This document shows, piece after piece, positions 26,139-34,372 of a DNA stretch of 64,000 nucleotides. Every line of letters begins with the position of its first letter. The first letter of the stretch is position 1. A program made the position numbers and the translations under genes. The notes under the pieces were generated by a model. The model was not told the origin of the DNA and ran no database searches. It saw only the letters and a program-made list of their open reading frames with translations. The DNA comes from CALDTK01 sp963837005 (GTDB taxonomy: Bacteria > Bacteroidota > Bacteroidia > Chitinophagales > Saprospiraceae): the NCBI GenBank assembly GCA_963837005.1, contig CAWIMC010000001.1:2005515-2069514 (forward strand). The letters run 5' to 3'.

Positions 26139-26846
26139 ATGACAAAAACCATCCGCCTAAGCGCTGTACTATGGTTCTTACTCTTCGTGGCCTTGGCCAA
26201 TGCTCAATCCCGATTCAGCGTCGGCGGCAGCATTGGATACGCGAAGCCTCACTTCTCGGTGCTCGGCGATGCCGTAGCCGATGACGCATGAAGTGTCGAC
26301 TTCCCGAGTCGAAGCGCTGCGCTAGCTGCAACGCTCGAGGGCGAGTACGTCGGGGTCGATCGAGAAGTTTTGCGGATCTCCGTGCTCGGAGGGCTCTCGC
26401 TCCTCGGTGATGCCGTTAAGACAAGTCCCGAGGCTGCGTCTTCCGCGATCACCGTACACCAACTTTCTCTGTTCCTCGAGCCGACGGCCCAGCTCAAAGT
26501 GTCGAACATGGTTAGGATCGGAGCGGGAGCTTTCGTAGAACAGAGGCTAACTTCCTGGTCGTCGACGACTCTACCGGGTGCCCCTGGCGGTCCGGGCGTC
26601 GACGCCTCCCGCTTCAACCCTGCGAGATTCAATGTCGGACCGAGCGCAATGCTCGCCGTCGATCTGTACGGCTGGACGCTCGAGGCAAAGGTGCGCCTAC
26701 GGACCCGGGAGGCCTACGCGTCGCCGCTCATTCTTGCCTTCGACAGCGGAGAGTCTAGCGAACTATCGACGAGGGTCGCGTCGGGGACGGTGGCGCTACG
26801 AGTACCTCTCAAGAAGTCGCGAAGCGTGGAGAGTGCTGAGAAGTGA
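26139..26846 (+). pseudogene. Outer-membrane beta-barrel-like protein with internal stop
   Basis: Codons from ATG 26139 give a signal peptide (FLLFVALANAQS) and the start of a small barrel (RFSVGGSIGYAKPHFS), then TGA at 26289-26291. The same frame stays open to 26846 with barrel-like strands (LRISVLGGLSLLGDAV, VRIGAGAFVEQRL, MLAVDLYGWTLEAKVRLRT). Without the stop the product would be 235 residues. One base change explains it. Function unknown; the downstream part alone (from about 26370) has no export signal. Confidence 0.65.
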
Positions 26847-26924
26847 GGTAATTAGCGTGCGTTCGATCAACGCCTCCGTGGTGCAGCCCCTCCTCAAGGG
26901 CGAGGCTAGGGCGTCGGAACAGGC

Positions 26925-26939
26925 GCCTTCCGGCAAAAC
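26925..26939 (-). repeat. GNNA mini-hairpin element
   Basis: Stem GCC, loop GGAA, antisense in the rhodanese fragment, read as APSGKT. Flipped relative to the element at the equivalent place in the full-length paralogue. Confidence 0.8.
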
Positions 26940-27046
26940 GAAAGCCCCCTGGATCTTCGACGTCCGCAAACACAGAGAGTACGAGGCCGCTCCTCTCGCC
27001 AATGCTGAACTGGCCACGCTGGCGGATGTCAACGAGCACCTAGCCC

Positions 27047-27061
27047 GTTTTCGCGAAAGCG
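27047..27061 (+). repeat. GNNA mini-hairpin element
   Basis: Stem CGC, loop GAAA; rhodanese fragment, sense, same place as 24877-24891. Confidence 0.8.
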
Positions 27062-27219
27062 GTCCTTTTTTGATCCACTGCCAGAGTGGGTATAGGAGTA
27101 TACTCGCGGCGAGTATTTTGAAGTCGCGGGGGATACACCACTTTCAGGATGTGAGAGGGAAGTGGAAGGCGTTGGCGGCGTAAGTGGTGTGACGAATTGT
27201 ACCTACTTTAGCTGTCGCG

Positions 27220-27462
27220 ATGCAAAATACAACCCTCATGACACTAACGGTCCGCGTTGACCCTGCACACGCCGAGAGCGTGAAGGAACAGATAGCAAAA
27301 ATCAAGCACGTGGAGCTCGTGACTGATTTTGAGCAAGGAGAATCTGCCGCAGATCAGCCTGATTTGCGATCTGAGATCCTCGAAGCCGCGGCCTACCTGA
27401 AGGACATTCGCGCAGGTAAGCTTATCGGTCGACCGATACAGAAAGTATTAGATGAGCTTTAA
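27220..27462 (+). CDS. Antitoxin-like protein of a RelE/ParE pair
   Basis: An 80-residue protein with MTLTVRVDPAHAESVKEQIAK at the start and a C-terminal KLIGRPIQKVLDEL tail, similar in size and layout to antitoxins found before RelE/ParE-like toxins. The gene overlaps the toxin gene by 11 bp. A TACTTTAG box lies about 15 bp upstream. Assigned mainly by context. Confidence 0.7.
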   Translation: MQNTTLMTLTVRVDPAHAESVKEQIAKIKHVELVTDFEQGESAADQPDLRSEILEAAAYLKDIRAGKLIGRPIQKVLDEL

Positions 27463-27778
27463 AGTTATTGCTATACCGCCATTCGAACGGCAATTAAAGC
27501 GGCTAGCTCGTAAGCACGCCTCGCTCGGCGCAGATCTTGCAGCACTGATCAAAACACTCGAAGCCGATCCGACGACCGGCGTGGCACTCGGTAAGGACTG
27601 CTACAAAATCCGTCTCGCTATAACGTCTAAAGGTGTAGGTAAATCAGGTGGGGCACGTGTGATTACCACTATTGTGGTCACTGCCGAAACGGTGGTCTTA
27701 CTAGCGATCTACGACAAGTCGGATCAGTCGACCATTTCGGACGCAGAGATTGACAAACTTCTCGGTGCCGTGGAATAA
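27452..27778 (+). CDS. RelE/ParE family toxin
   Basis: The 108-residue product has the RelE/ParE toxin pattern FERQLKRLARKHASLGADL, then YKIRLAI with a KGVGKSGGARVIT loop and a final strand VVLLAIYDKSDQ. Relatives cleave mRNA on ribosomes or poison gyrase; which applies cannot be told. It is translationally coupled to the upstream antitoxin and looks intact. Confidence 0.82.
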   Translation: MSFKVIAIPPFERQLKRLARKHASLGADLAALIKTLEADPTTGVALGKDCYKIRLAITSKGVGKSGGARVITTIVVTAETVVLLAIYDKSDQSTISDAEIDKLLGAVE

Positions 27779-27953
27779 GAGCCCTTCAAGATTTAGGCAA
27801 TCAGGCACAGCAGAATCCACGAAGGGATTTCTCCGCAAGGTCGAAATGACGCGCCCTAAGCGCTCGAACGGCCACTTCAGGCAACGCCTGCCCTTCTCGC
27901 AGAGCCACTTATCCGCGGCAGTGCAGTGGCAATTTGAGATTATAAATTTGCAC

Positions 27954-29183
27954 TCAACCATACTCCAAGTCCGCCCACATCGGCCGCCGATGCGGAAATT
28001 GCTCCTCCCAAAGCCCTCGCACCGTCATCACCAACTCGTGACGCAGCTGCTCGATGTTCTCCCCCGTACTCGCGCTGATCATCACATTCGGGGCATCATA
28101 TCTCAACCGCAACCGCTGCTGCAAATCCACCTCTATCTCCTTACGTGTCGCCTTGTCCAAGTAGTCGTCGAAGTGGCGCATGCGGAACAAGTCCAGCTTA
28201 TTGAACACCATCAGCGTCGGCTTGTCGGCGGCGCCGAGGTCGGCCATGATCTGCTTGACGTTGTCGATGTGCTCCTCGTACTGCGGGTGGGCAAGGTCGA
28301 CGACGTGGACCAATAAGTCCGCCTCGCGTACCTCGTCCAGGGTGGACTTGAAGCTTTCCACCAGGTGCGTCGGGAGTTTGCGGATGAAGCCGACCGTGTC
28401 GCTCAGCAGGAAGGGCGTGTGCTCGAGCACCACCTTACGCACCGTCGTGTCGAGGGTCGCGAAGAGCTTGTTCTCCGCGAAGACGTCCGACTTCGACAAC
28501 AGATTCATGATCGTCGACTTGCCCACGTTGGTGTAGCCTACCAGTGAGACGCGGATCACGTCGCCACGATTTTTGCGGCGGGTCTCGTTCTGCTGGTCGA
28601 TCTTCTCGAGCTTCTCCTTGAGCTTGCCGATCACCTCGCGCACGATCCGGCGGTCGGTCTCGATCTCCTTCTCGCCCGGACCGCGCATCCCGATACCACC
28701 GCGCTGGCGCTCCAGGTGCGTCCAGAGTCCACGAAGGCGCGGCAGGAGATACTGCATCTGTGCCAACTCGACTTGGGTACGCGCCTGCGCCGTCTGCGCG
28801 CGACTCGCGAAAATGTCCAAGATCAGGCTCGTCCGGTCGACGATCTTGACCTTGAGCTCCTCCTCGATGATGTTGGTCTGCTTGCCGCTCAGGTCATCGT
28901 CGAAAATGACGAGGTTGATCTCCTCATGCTTTTCTAGGTAGGCGGCGATCTCCTGGAGTTTGCCCTTGCCGACAAAGGTTCGCTTGTCGGGGTGGGACAA
29001 CTTTTGAATGAAGCGCTCGGACGTTTTGGCGCCAGCCGTCAAAGCCAGGAACTCCAGCTCGTCGAGGTGCTCGTCGACCGTCTCCTTGCGTAAATTACCG
29101 TGCACAACGCCAACGAGGATGGCGTACTCCTCCTCCTGTGCGAGGCCCGCACCCCCCGTCCCTACCGTAAAATCATTGGCCAT
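27954..29183 (-). CDS. hflX: Ribosome-associated GTPase HflX
   Basis: GTPase that splits or rescues stalled 70S ribosomes under stress. The 409-residue protein has the HflX N-terminal domain (KRTFVGKGKLQEI, FDDDLSGKQTNIIEE), a glycine-rich linker GGIGMRGPGEKEIETDRR and a G domain with GYTNVGKST, DTVGF and NKLD. Length is normal. It follows an EnvC-like gene on the same strand, separated by a hairpin repeat (29207-29286). The element at 29023-29037 has a GCCA loop. Confidence 0.95.
   Translation of the reverse strand: MANDFTVGTGGAGLAQEEEYAILVGVVHGNLRKETVDEHLDELEFLALTAGAKTSERFIQKLSHPDKRTFVGKGKLQEIAAYLEKHEEINLVIFDDDLSGKQTNIIEEELKVKIVDRTSLILDIFASRAQTAQARTQVELAQMQYLLPRLRGLWTHLERQRGGIGMRGPGEKEIETDRRIVREVIGKLKEKLEKIDQQNETRRKNRGDVIRVSLVGYTNVGKSTIMNLLSKSDVFAENKLFATLDTTVRKVVLEHTPFLLSDTVGFIRKLPTHLVESFKSTLDEVREADLLVHVVDLAHPQYEEHIDNVKQIMADLGAADKPTLMVFNKLDLFRMRHFDDYLDKATRKEIEVDLQQRLRLRYDAPNVMISASTGENIEQLRHELVMTVRGLWEEQFPHRRPMWADLEYG
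29023..29037 (+). repeat. GNNA mini-hairpin element
   Basis: Stem GGC, loop GCCA; hflX, antisense. Second GCCA copy. Confidence 0.55.
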
Positions 29184-29206
29184 AGGGTAAAGGAACGCTG
29201 GAATGT

Positions 29207-29286
29207 GGTTGTTTGGTTATTTGGTTAGGTGGTTGATTGGCAGGCGCGCCCACCAAATAACCAAACAACCGCCTAACCAAACAACC
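29207..29286. repeat. Intercistronic GGTT-rich inverted repeat (copy 2)
   Basis: Perfect 18-bp inverted arms (29207-29224 and 29253-29270, arm GGTTGTTTGGTTATTTGG) made of 8-base units GGTTnnnT; the left side continues with two more units to 29240 and the right with two more to 29286. Between the EnvC-like and hflX genes. Related to 19591-19695. Confidence 0.75.
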
Positions 29287-29299
29287 CCTCCCACCCTCG

Positions 29300-30718
29300 C
29301 TACCGCAACCCCCGCACCCACGCCCGTGGATCCTGCGTAGCCTTCTCGCGCCAGACTTCGAAGTGCACCTCCGAGGTCTGCGTCTCGCCGTCGATCGCCG
29401 CTACACCGAGGATGTCTTGTGTACCCACGCGCGCGCCTTGCTTTACCCGAATGTCGGTGAGGTTGGAGTAGACTGTGTAGTAGTCCCCATGCTGAACGAC
29501 GATCATGATGTGGTAGCCGGGCACGCTCTGGAGGCCGACCACCTCTCCCTCGAAAACGCACCTCACGATGGCCCCGGGGTCCGTACGGATGTCGACGCCC
29601 TTGTTATTGATCTCGACACGCTTGAGGGTCGGGTGCGGCTGGCGACCGAAGGGCTTGGAGACGTAGCCTTTTTCGACGGGCCAAGGCAGTTTGCCCCGGT
29701 TGGTGGCGAATTCTGCATTCAGTTCGGCAGTATAGTCGGCTGAGGATACGGGCGCTGGGGGAAGCGCGGGTTTTGTAGTGGCAGGCGCTGGGGCTGGGGC
29801 GTTAACGGCACTCGGGGCCGGGGTCTTTTTCGCGGCAGCGGCCAGGTCGGCGGCACGTTTGCGCTCGGCTTGTGCGGCGGCGGCTTTCTTGCGCTCGGCC
29901 TCAGCTGCAGCGGCGGCGGCGCGTTCTTTGCTCCGTCGCTCGGCGGTGGCGCGAGCCTCGGCTATCACATTGGCGATCGCGTCGTCGAGGCTCTCCCTGT
30001 CGCGGAGCTGTTGCTCGAGTTCGGACTTGAGCTTGGATCGACTGCCGTCGAGCTCTCGGATGAGCGTGTTCTTGCTCGCGAGTTCGCCCTCGCGGAGTTG
30101 CTGTTGGGTGAGTTCTTCGCTGAGCAGCGAGCCGCGCTCCAGGCTCAGTTCTTCGAGGCGGCTCATCTTTCGGGCTAGCGAGGTGCGCGTACTCGCGATG
30201 AGCTCGAGTTGCCGGCGGCGCGTCTCGTCGTAGCGCCGGAGGTACTGCGCTCGTACGAAGGCGTCGTTGATGCTCTCGGCGCTGAAGAGGTAGGCAAGGC
30301 GGTTGTTGAGGAGGCCCTGCCGTAGGGCCGCCCGCGCCATCTTGCCGTACTCGTCGGTAAGGGTCGAGATGTCCACCTCCATGCTCGCCATCACTTGTTG
30401 TGTGCGGATCATGCTGGAGTCGGCGTGCGTGACTTGTTGGCGCACGACGTTGATCATCTCCTCGCGCTGCACGATCTGGCGTTGCAGTCCGTAGAGCCGG
30501 TCGAGGGCTGCCTCCTTGTCCTTGGCCGAGGTCTCGAGCAGCTTGCTCGTCGTGGCGATCTGGCTCGCTAATTCTTTGCGGCGGCGCTCGAGCTGTTGCT
30601 GGTTTTGCGCGAAAGCGGCTTGCGCCAAAACGACTAGGACGAGCAGCGTGCAAAGCCGTAGTACCAGACTACTTACCCAGCGGCTCGATCGCAGCTCAGA
30701 GAACGTCGTTGCCCCCAA
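29300..30718 (-). CDS. EnvC-like degenerate M23 protein (amidase activator)
   Basis: Coiled-coil LytM factor expected to activate cell-wall amidases during division. The protein has a signal segment (LLVLVVLAQAAFAQ), a long coiled coil (about 45-290), an Ala/Lys/Pro linker and a C-terminal M23 domain. The zinc site is degenerate: NNKGVDI replaces H-x-x-x-D and EVHF replaces H-x-H, as in non-catalytic EnvC relatives. TTG at 30718 is proposed as start, leaving 37 bp to the previous gene; ATG at 30820 would overlap it by 65 bp. Last gene of the nucleotidyltransferase operon. A back-to-back element pair sits in the signal peptide region. Confidence 0.85.
   Translation of the reverse strand: MGATTFSELRSSRWVSSLVLRLCTLLVLVVLAQAAFAQNQQQLERRRKELASQIATTSKLLETSAKDKEAALDRLYGLQRQIVQREEMINVVRQQVTHADSSMIRTQQVMASMEVDISTLTDEYGKMARAALRQGLLNNRLAYLFSAESINDAFVRAQYLRRYDETRRRQLELIASTRTSLARKMSRLEELSLERGSLLSEELTQQQLREGELASKNTLIRELDGSRSKLKSELEQQLRDRESLDDAIANVIAEARATAERRSKERAAAAAAEAERKKAAAAQAERKRAADLAAAAKKTPAPSAVNAPAPAPATTKPALPPAPVSSADYTAELNAEFATNRGKLPWPVEKGYVSKPFGRQPHPTLKRVEINNKGVDIRTDPGAIVRCVFEGEVVGLQSVPGYHIMIVVQHGDYYTVYSNLTDIRVKQGARVGTQDILGVAAIDGETQTSEVHFEVWREKATQDPRAWVRGLR
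30602..30631. repeat. Back-to-back pair of mini-hairpin elements
   Basis: A plus-strand variant (30602-30617, GTTTTG then CGC-GAAA-GCG) is joined, sharing one G, to a perfect minus-strand copy (30617-30631, stem GGC, loop GCAA). The two T-runs face outward, giving a larger near-palindrome inside codons for the EnvC-like signal peptide (AQAAFAQN). Confidence 0.75.
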
Positions 30719-30755
30719 TAGCGAAGCGAAGTTCGGAATCTGGAAGTTAAAATCT

Positions 30756-31535
30756 CTAAAACTCCATTGCCTTGTAGTCCCTCGGTACCGAAATAGGAAA
30801 TTTGAGGTCGGCTGCTTCACTGAGAGAATTAAATTCGAAGGTGACGCGGGTGGTGTCGCCGGGGCTGTCGCTAAAGAGTAGGTTTCGGCCGTACGGAAAG
30901 ACTTGTCCTTTGCCGGCCGGGCGAAAGTCGCTAAAAATCACGCGTCCGTATTGCTCGCCGTCGCGGTATTCCCAAACGGTTGGCACGAGGCGCTCCCCGT
31001 CGATGGTGAGGCTCGTATTGGCATAACGACTGCTCGTGAGCACGTAGCGCCCCACCTGTCGGTCGACTTCCGCCGAGCGCCAGTCGCCGATTGGAGCCCC
31101 CCCGAAAGCTGCCGTGAGGTTGGCCACCGTGGGGTCGATCGGCAGCACTCTGGCCCCATCGGGGAGATCATCTGCGCGCCGGGCGAAGGCCTCACGTTCG
31201 AGGCGATTAAGCACAATGATGCTGTCGGCGGTGACGAGTCCGCGAGCGCCCTCGAACCCGAACTTCCGGAGCGTAAACCAGAAGGCGCTGTCCTGCCGCA
31301 GGCGGACGATGGCCGTGAGTTTGACGTCACCGAAGTTGCCGCCCGACACCCGCGCATCGCCCTTCAGTTCGGCGGAGGGCGGTACGTATAGCGCCCGGTC
31401 GACACGCTCTAGCAGCGCCGCAGACGACAGCTTTGGCGGAAGCCCCGTAGCCTCGACGCGGGTACGCTTGCTGCCGCAGCCGGAGAGGATCGCCAGCGAC
31501 AGGAGGCCAACGAGATAGAGGGAGGAGCAGCGCAT
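30756..31535 (-). CDS. DUF4292 lipoprotein
   Basis: Bacteroidota-specific 259-residue lipoprotein (LSGCGSK lipobox). DUF4292 proteins have a LolA/LolB-like beta fold: LKGDARVSGGNFGDVKLTAIVRLRQ-type strands, then FWFTLRKFGFEGARGLVTAD-type and late FEFNSLSEAADLKFPI. A role in lipoprotein or lipid handling is only inferred from fold. It sits in the conserved order nucleotidyltransferase, TPR, DUF4292, EnvC-like, 5 bp after the TPR gene. Confidence 0.85.
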   Translation of the reverse strand: MRCSSLYLVGLLSLAILSGCGSKRTRVEATGLPPKLSSAALLERVDRALYVPPSAELKGDARVSGGNFGDVKLTAIVRLRQDSAFWFTLRKFGFEGARGLVTADSIIVLNRLEREAFARRADDLPDGARVLPIDPTVANLTAAFGGAPIGDWRSAEVDRQVGRYVLTSSRYANTSLTIDGERLVPTVWEYRDGEQYGRVIFSDFRPAGKGQVFPYGRNLLFSDSPGDTTRVTFEFNSLSEAADLKFPISVPRDYKAMEF

Positions 31536-31540
31536 GGGGT

Positions 31541-33310
31541 TTACTTGAGGTACTTGCCCTCGGCGAGTTTCTTCGGCAGCAGGTGAGAGCCTCCGCCGAT
31601 AGCGTCCGCGCGCGACCAGTACGTTTTGGCGACAGCCTCCTCACCGGTGAGGTAGGCCGCGTCCCCCATAACCTCCTGGTAGAGGCCGAGGTTCTCGCCC
31701 CCAGCCTGTCGGGCGGCCAGGAGGGAACTTTGTGCATTGGTGAGGTCGGCGCTGTGAAGGGCGAAAAGGGCCTCGACGGTGAGCACGTACGGGTGGCCCG
31801 GAGCTGAATCAATGGCCTGCTTGAGAGACTCTCTCGCCCCCGACGACTGTCCCGAGCGCAGCATCGTCTCCGCGCGGCGCGCGAGAGCTGGGCCGTGTTT
31901 CGGACGGATCTGCAGGGCCTGGTCGATGGATTGTAGCGCTTCCGCAAAACGCGCCTCTCGGCCGTACATCTCGGCGGCTGCTTCCGCAAAATCGTAGGCG
32001 AGTACGCGGTCGGTCAGGGCCAGGATGCTGCCCTGCTGGAAGGTGTTCTCGGCGGAGGTAAAATCTCCGACGCGCGCGAGCCCTATGCCATTGTACAAGT
32101 AGAGCCTGGCCTGGTTAGGGAAGAGCGTGAGCGCGTCTTCGGACACGTCGAGGAGGCGCTTGGTAGCCCCCGTGACGGCGAGGCTTCGGAGGTACTGCTC
32201 CCAGACGACGTACACGGCCGGATCGAGGGCCACCGTGCTGGCGTACGCGTCTGCGGCCTCGGCGGGGCGCTCGGCGGCGAGCAGCAGGTCCCCGTAAACG
32301 GCGAAGGCCTTTGCCTGGTCGGGGTGGACCTCGGTAAGACTCAGCGCCAGGGGCAACACCCGATTGGCGAGCACGGTATCCCCGCGGTCGACGACCTCCT
32401 GGACGATCGGGATGAGTTGCAGGATCTTGTTGTCGATTCCGATGCGCTCGTCGGCGAACAGGGGCGCGAGTCGGGCGATAAAGTCCTCCTCGGCCTTATT
32501 GAGCTTGCTCTGTCCGGCAAGCCCGAGGGCTGCGCGCTCGTCGTCGGGGAAACGCTCGGCCATCCGCTTCCAGATCGATTGCGCCGCGCCCTCCTTGCCG
32601 GTGCGGCGGTAGAACTGCGCCAGCTCCTGGTAGTAGTCGGGATTGCGCGGGAAGGCCGCCATCAGCTCTTCGAGGGCGCGGATGGCGAGGTCCGAGTCGT
32701 TCATCGCCACGGCCAGCGTAAAGCGCTGCTGCCCGATGAGCGGCGAGAGTCGCCCGCCCTTGACGAGGTACGTTTGGAGCACCTTGAGGCCGGCGGCGGG
32801 CTTGCCGGCCTGCGCGAGGGCTTGGCTCTGCGACAGCAAAAACTCCTCCCGCCGCGGAAGGGCCTCGAAGAGTTCGCCGTACACAATGGCAGCGAGTGGG
32901 TAGCGGTGGGCCTCGTTAAGGACCTCGGCGAGCGCCTGCGTGACGTAGGTATTCGTCGGATCGGCGCGGTGGGCTTGCTGCAGGAGCTTGACGGCCTCCT
33001 CGAGGCGGTTGGCCTTTTGTTGGAGGCGCGCCGCCGAGTAGGCCGCCGCGGAGTTGGTCGGGTCGGCGAGCAAGATATCGGCGTAGGCGGCGAGGGCCTC
33101 CCCGTCGTTGCCCTTGATGGCGAGCCCGGCCGCCTCGATGAGCTTGGCCTCCGTGAGGATTTGCTCTTCGGTGATCTGCTCGGGGCTGCCCTCCTTGGCG
33201 AGGTCGGTGGCGGGGTCTTTACGCTGCTCTTTGCCTGGCGTCTGTGCGGTCGCGGTCGCGAGGGAGGCCGCGGCGACGAGGGCACACGTGAAGGCAAGGC
33301 GTAGCGTCAT
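31541..33310 (-). CDS. Periplasmic TPR protein
   Basis: 589 residues with a signal peptide (LVAAASLATATAQ) and tetratricopeptide repeats over most of its length, for example NSAAAYSAARLQQKANRLEE, NPDYYQELAQFYRRTGKEGA and AYDFAEAAAEMYGREARFAE. It probably scaffolds an envelope complex with the DUF4292 and EnvC-like proteins of the same operon. Its start codon overlaps the stop of the nucleotidyltransferase gene by one base (TAATG), implying coupled translation. Confidence 0.88.
   Translation of the reverse strand: MTLRLAFTCALVAAASLATATAQTPGKEQRKDPATDLAKEGSPEQITEEQILTEAKLIEAAGLAIKGNDGEALAAYADILLADPTNSAAAYSAARLQQKANRLEEAVKLLQQAHRADPTNTYVTQALAEVLNEAHRYPLAAIVYGELFEALPRREEFLLSQSQALAQAGKPAAGLKVLQTYLVKGGRLSPLIGQQRFTLAVAMNDSDLAIRALEELMAAFPRNPDYYQELAQFYRRTGKEGAAQSIWKRMAERFPDDERAALGLAGQSKLNKAEEDFIARLAPLFADERIGIDNKILQLIPIVQEVVDRGDTVLANRVLPLALSLTEVHPDQAKAFAVYGDLLLAAERPAEAADAYASTVALDPAVYVVWEQYLRSLAVTGATKRLLDVSEDALTLFPNQARLYLYNGIGLARVGDFTSAENTFQQGSILALTDRVLAYDFAEAAAEMYGREARFAEALQSIDQALQIRPKHGPALARRAETMLRSGQSSGARESLKQAIDSAPGHPYVLTVEALFALHSADLTNAQSSLLAARQAGGENLGLYQEVMGDAAYLTGEEAVAKTYWSRADAIGGGSHLLPKKLAEGKYLK
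31623..31637 (+). repeat. GNNA mini-hairpin element
   Basis: Stem GGC, loop GACA; TPR gene, antisense. Confidence 0.7.
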
Positions 33311-34317
33311 TACTGTCGAATCTCGGAGTAGTCCCCTGCCGAAACGTCGGCTGGCGTCCCGAGGTATGTCGCGTTGGCGCCAATCATGGAGTCCGCCACG
33401 TTGGCGCGAGTCACGGTAGACTTGTCCTGGATGATAGTGTTGCGGACCACGCTATCGACGATGGCGCTCCCGGCCCCGAGGCTTACGTACGGTCCGACGA
33501 CACTGTTACTTATTTTGGCCCCCGCACCGATGTAGCAGGGCGGTATTAACACGCTATCGGTCACCTCGGCGCTCGGGTCTACCAACTTCTCGGTATCGGC
33601 CTTGAGCGTCAGGACGCGGGCGTGCGTGTGGACGACGGCTGTCTTGTTGCCGCAGTCGAGCCACTCCTCTACCTCGCCAGGACGGAACTTGGTACCCTTT
33701 GCCTTGAGGGCTTCGAGGGCGTTGGTGAGTTGGAACTCGCCTTTGTCCTTGATGTCGTTGTCGATGAGGTACTCGATCTCGCGTCGTAGGGCCTTGCCGT
33801 CACGGACGTAGTAGATGCCCACGATGGCGAGGTCACTCACGAAGGTCGTCGGCTTTTCGACGAAATCCGTGATGACGCCCTCGTCGTCGAGCTTGAGCAC
33901 CCCGAAAGCACTCGGATCTTCGACGCGCTGCGCCCAGATGAAGCCATCTTGCTTGGTATCGAAGTCGAAGCTCGCCTTAAAAAGCGTGTCCGCAAAGGCA
34001 ATCATCGTCGGGCCGTCGAGAAGTTCGGCCGCACAGAGAATGGCGTGTGCCGTGCCGAGGGGTTTGTCTTGAGTGACGACGTGCCCCTTGGCCCCGAGCG
34101 ACTTGGCGACGTCCATCAGCTGCTCTACGACCCCCTCGCCGAAGTCACCGATCACGAAGGCGATGTTTTCGACTGGCTCGGTGAGTGACGCCGTGAGGTC
34201 CTCGGCGAGGCGCTGGACGATGGGCTTGCCGGCTACTTTGAGGAGTGGCTTGGGGACGGTGAGGGTGTGGGGGCGGAGGCGTGACCCGCGGCCGGCCATG
34301 GGGATGATCAGGTTCAT
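33310..34317 (-). CDS. Sugar-phosphate nucleotidyltransferase
   Basis: Makes an NDP-sugar from a sugar-1-phosphate and NTP. The 335-residue protein begins with MNLIIPMAGRGSRLRPHT, the nucleotide-binding signature, contains PKPLLKVAGKPI and FVEKP, and ends with left-handed beta-helix hexapeptides (SVVGPYVSLGAGSAIVDSVV). The exact sugar is not visible. First gene of a four-gene minus-strand operon; a TACCTTCC box 8 bp upstream suggests a very short leader. Confidence 0.9.
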   Translation of the reverse strand: MNLIIPMAGRGSRLRPHTLTVPKPLLKVAGKPIVQRLAEDLTASLTEPVENIAFVIGDFGEGVVEQLMDVAKSLGAKGHVVTQDKPLGTAHAILCAAELLDGPTMIAFADTLFKASFDFDTKQDGFIWAQRVEDPSAFGVLKLDDEGVITDFVEKPTTFVSDLAIVGIYYVRDGKALRREIEYLIDNDIKDKGEFQLTNALEALKAKGTKFRPGEVEEWLDCGNKTAVVHTHARVLTLKADTEKLVDPSAEVTDSVLIPPCYIGAGAKISNSVVGPYVSLGAGSAIVDSVVRNTIIQDKSTVTRANVADSMIGANATYLGTPADVSAGDYSEIRQ

Positions 34318-34324
34318 AAGGGTG

Positions 34325-34356
34325 GGAAGGTAGGGCGCACATGGTCGCTACCTTCG
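34325..34356. promoter_or_regulatory. Divergent promoter region
   Basis: Minus-strand TACCTTCC (34332-34325) serves the nucleotidyltransferase operon; plus-strand TACCTTCG (34349-34356) serves pheT. Both resemble the Bacteroidota -7 element TAnnTTTG. No clear -33 element was found. Confidence 0.45.
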
Positions 34357-34372
34357 CGCCAAATTTCGACTC

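Larger units (their letters stand above)
26857..27183 (+). pseudogene. Partial copy of the rhodanese C-terminal domain
   Basis: Encodes about 108 residues matching the end of the MBL/rhodanese protein at 23601: SVRSINASVVQPLLKGEA, TKAPWIFDVRK and FRESGPFLIHCQSGYR, then KSRGIHHFQDVRGKWKALAA and a stop. The MBL part is absent and no good start is visible (GTG 26857 is the nearest). DNA identity is highest in the last 130 bp. It keeps the intact version of the C-terminus that the full gene has lost, so it could be a remnant or a small free rhodanese. Confidence 0.75.

Noticed and set aside
26289..26291. TGA as selenocysteine or stop reassignment
   Set aside because: Other genes use TGA as stop, no hairpin typical of selenocysteine insertion is seen, and the protein is not a redox enzyme. 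A nonsense mutation is simpler.
34349..34356. Firm -33/-7 promoter assignments for most genes
   Set aside because: Only -7-like boxes were found; -33 TTG elements at the right spacing were absent or ambiguous, so just a few boxes are listed with low confidence.
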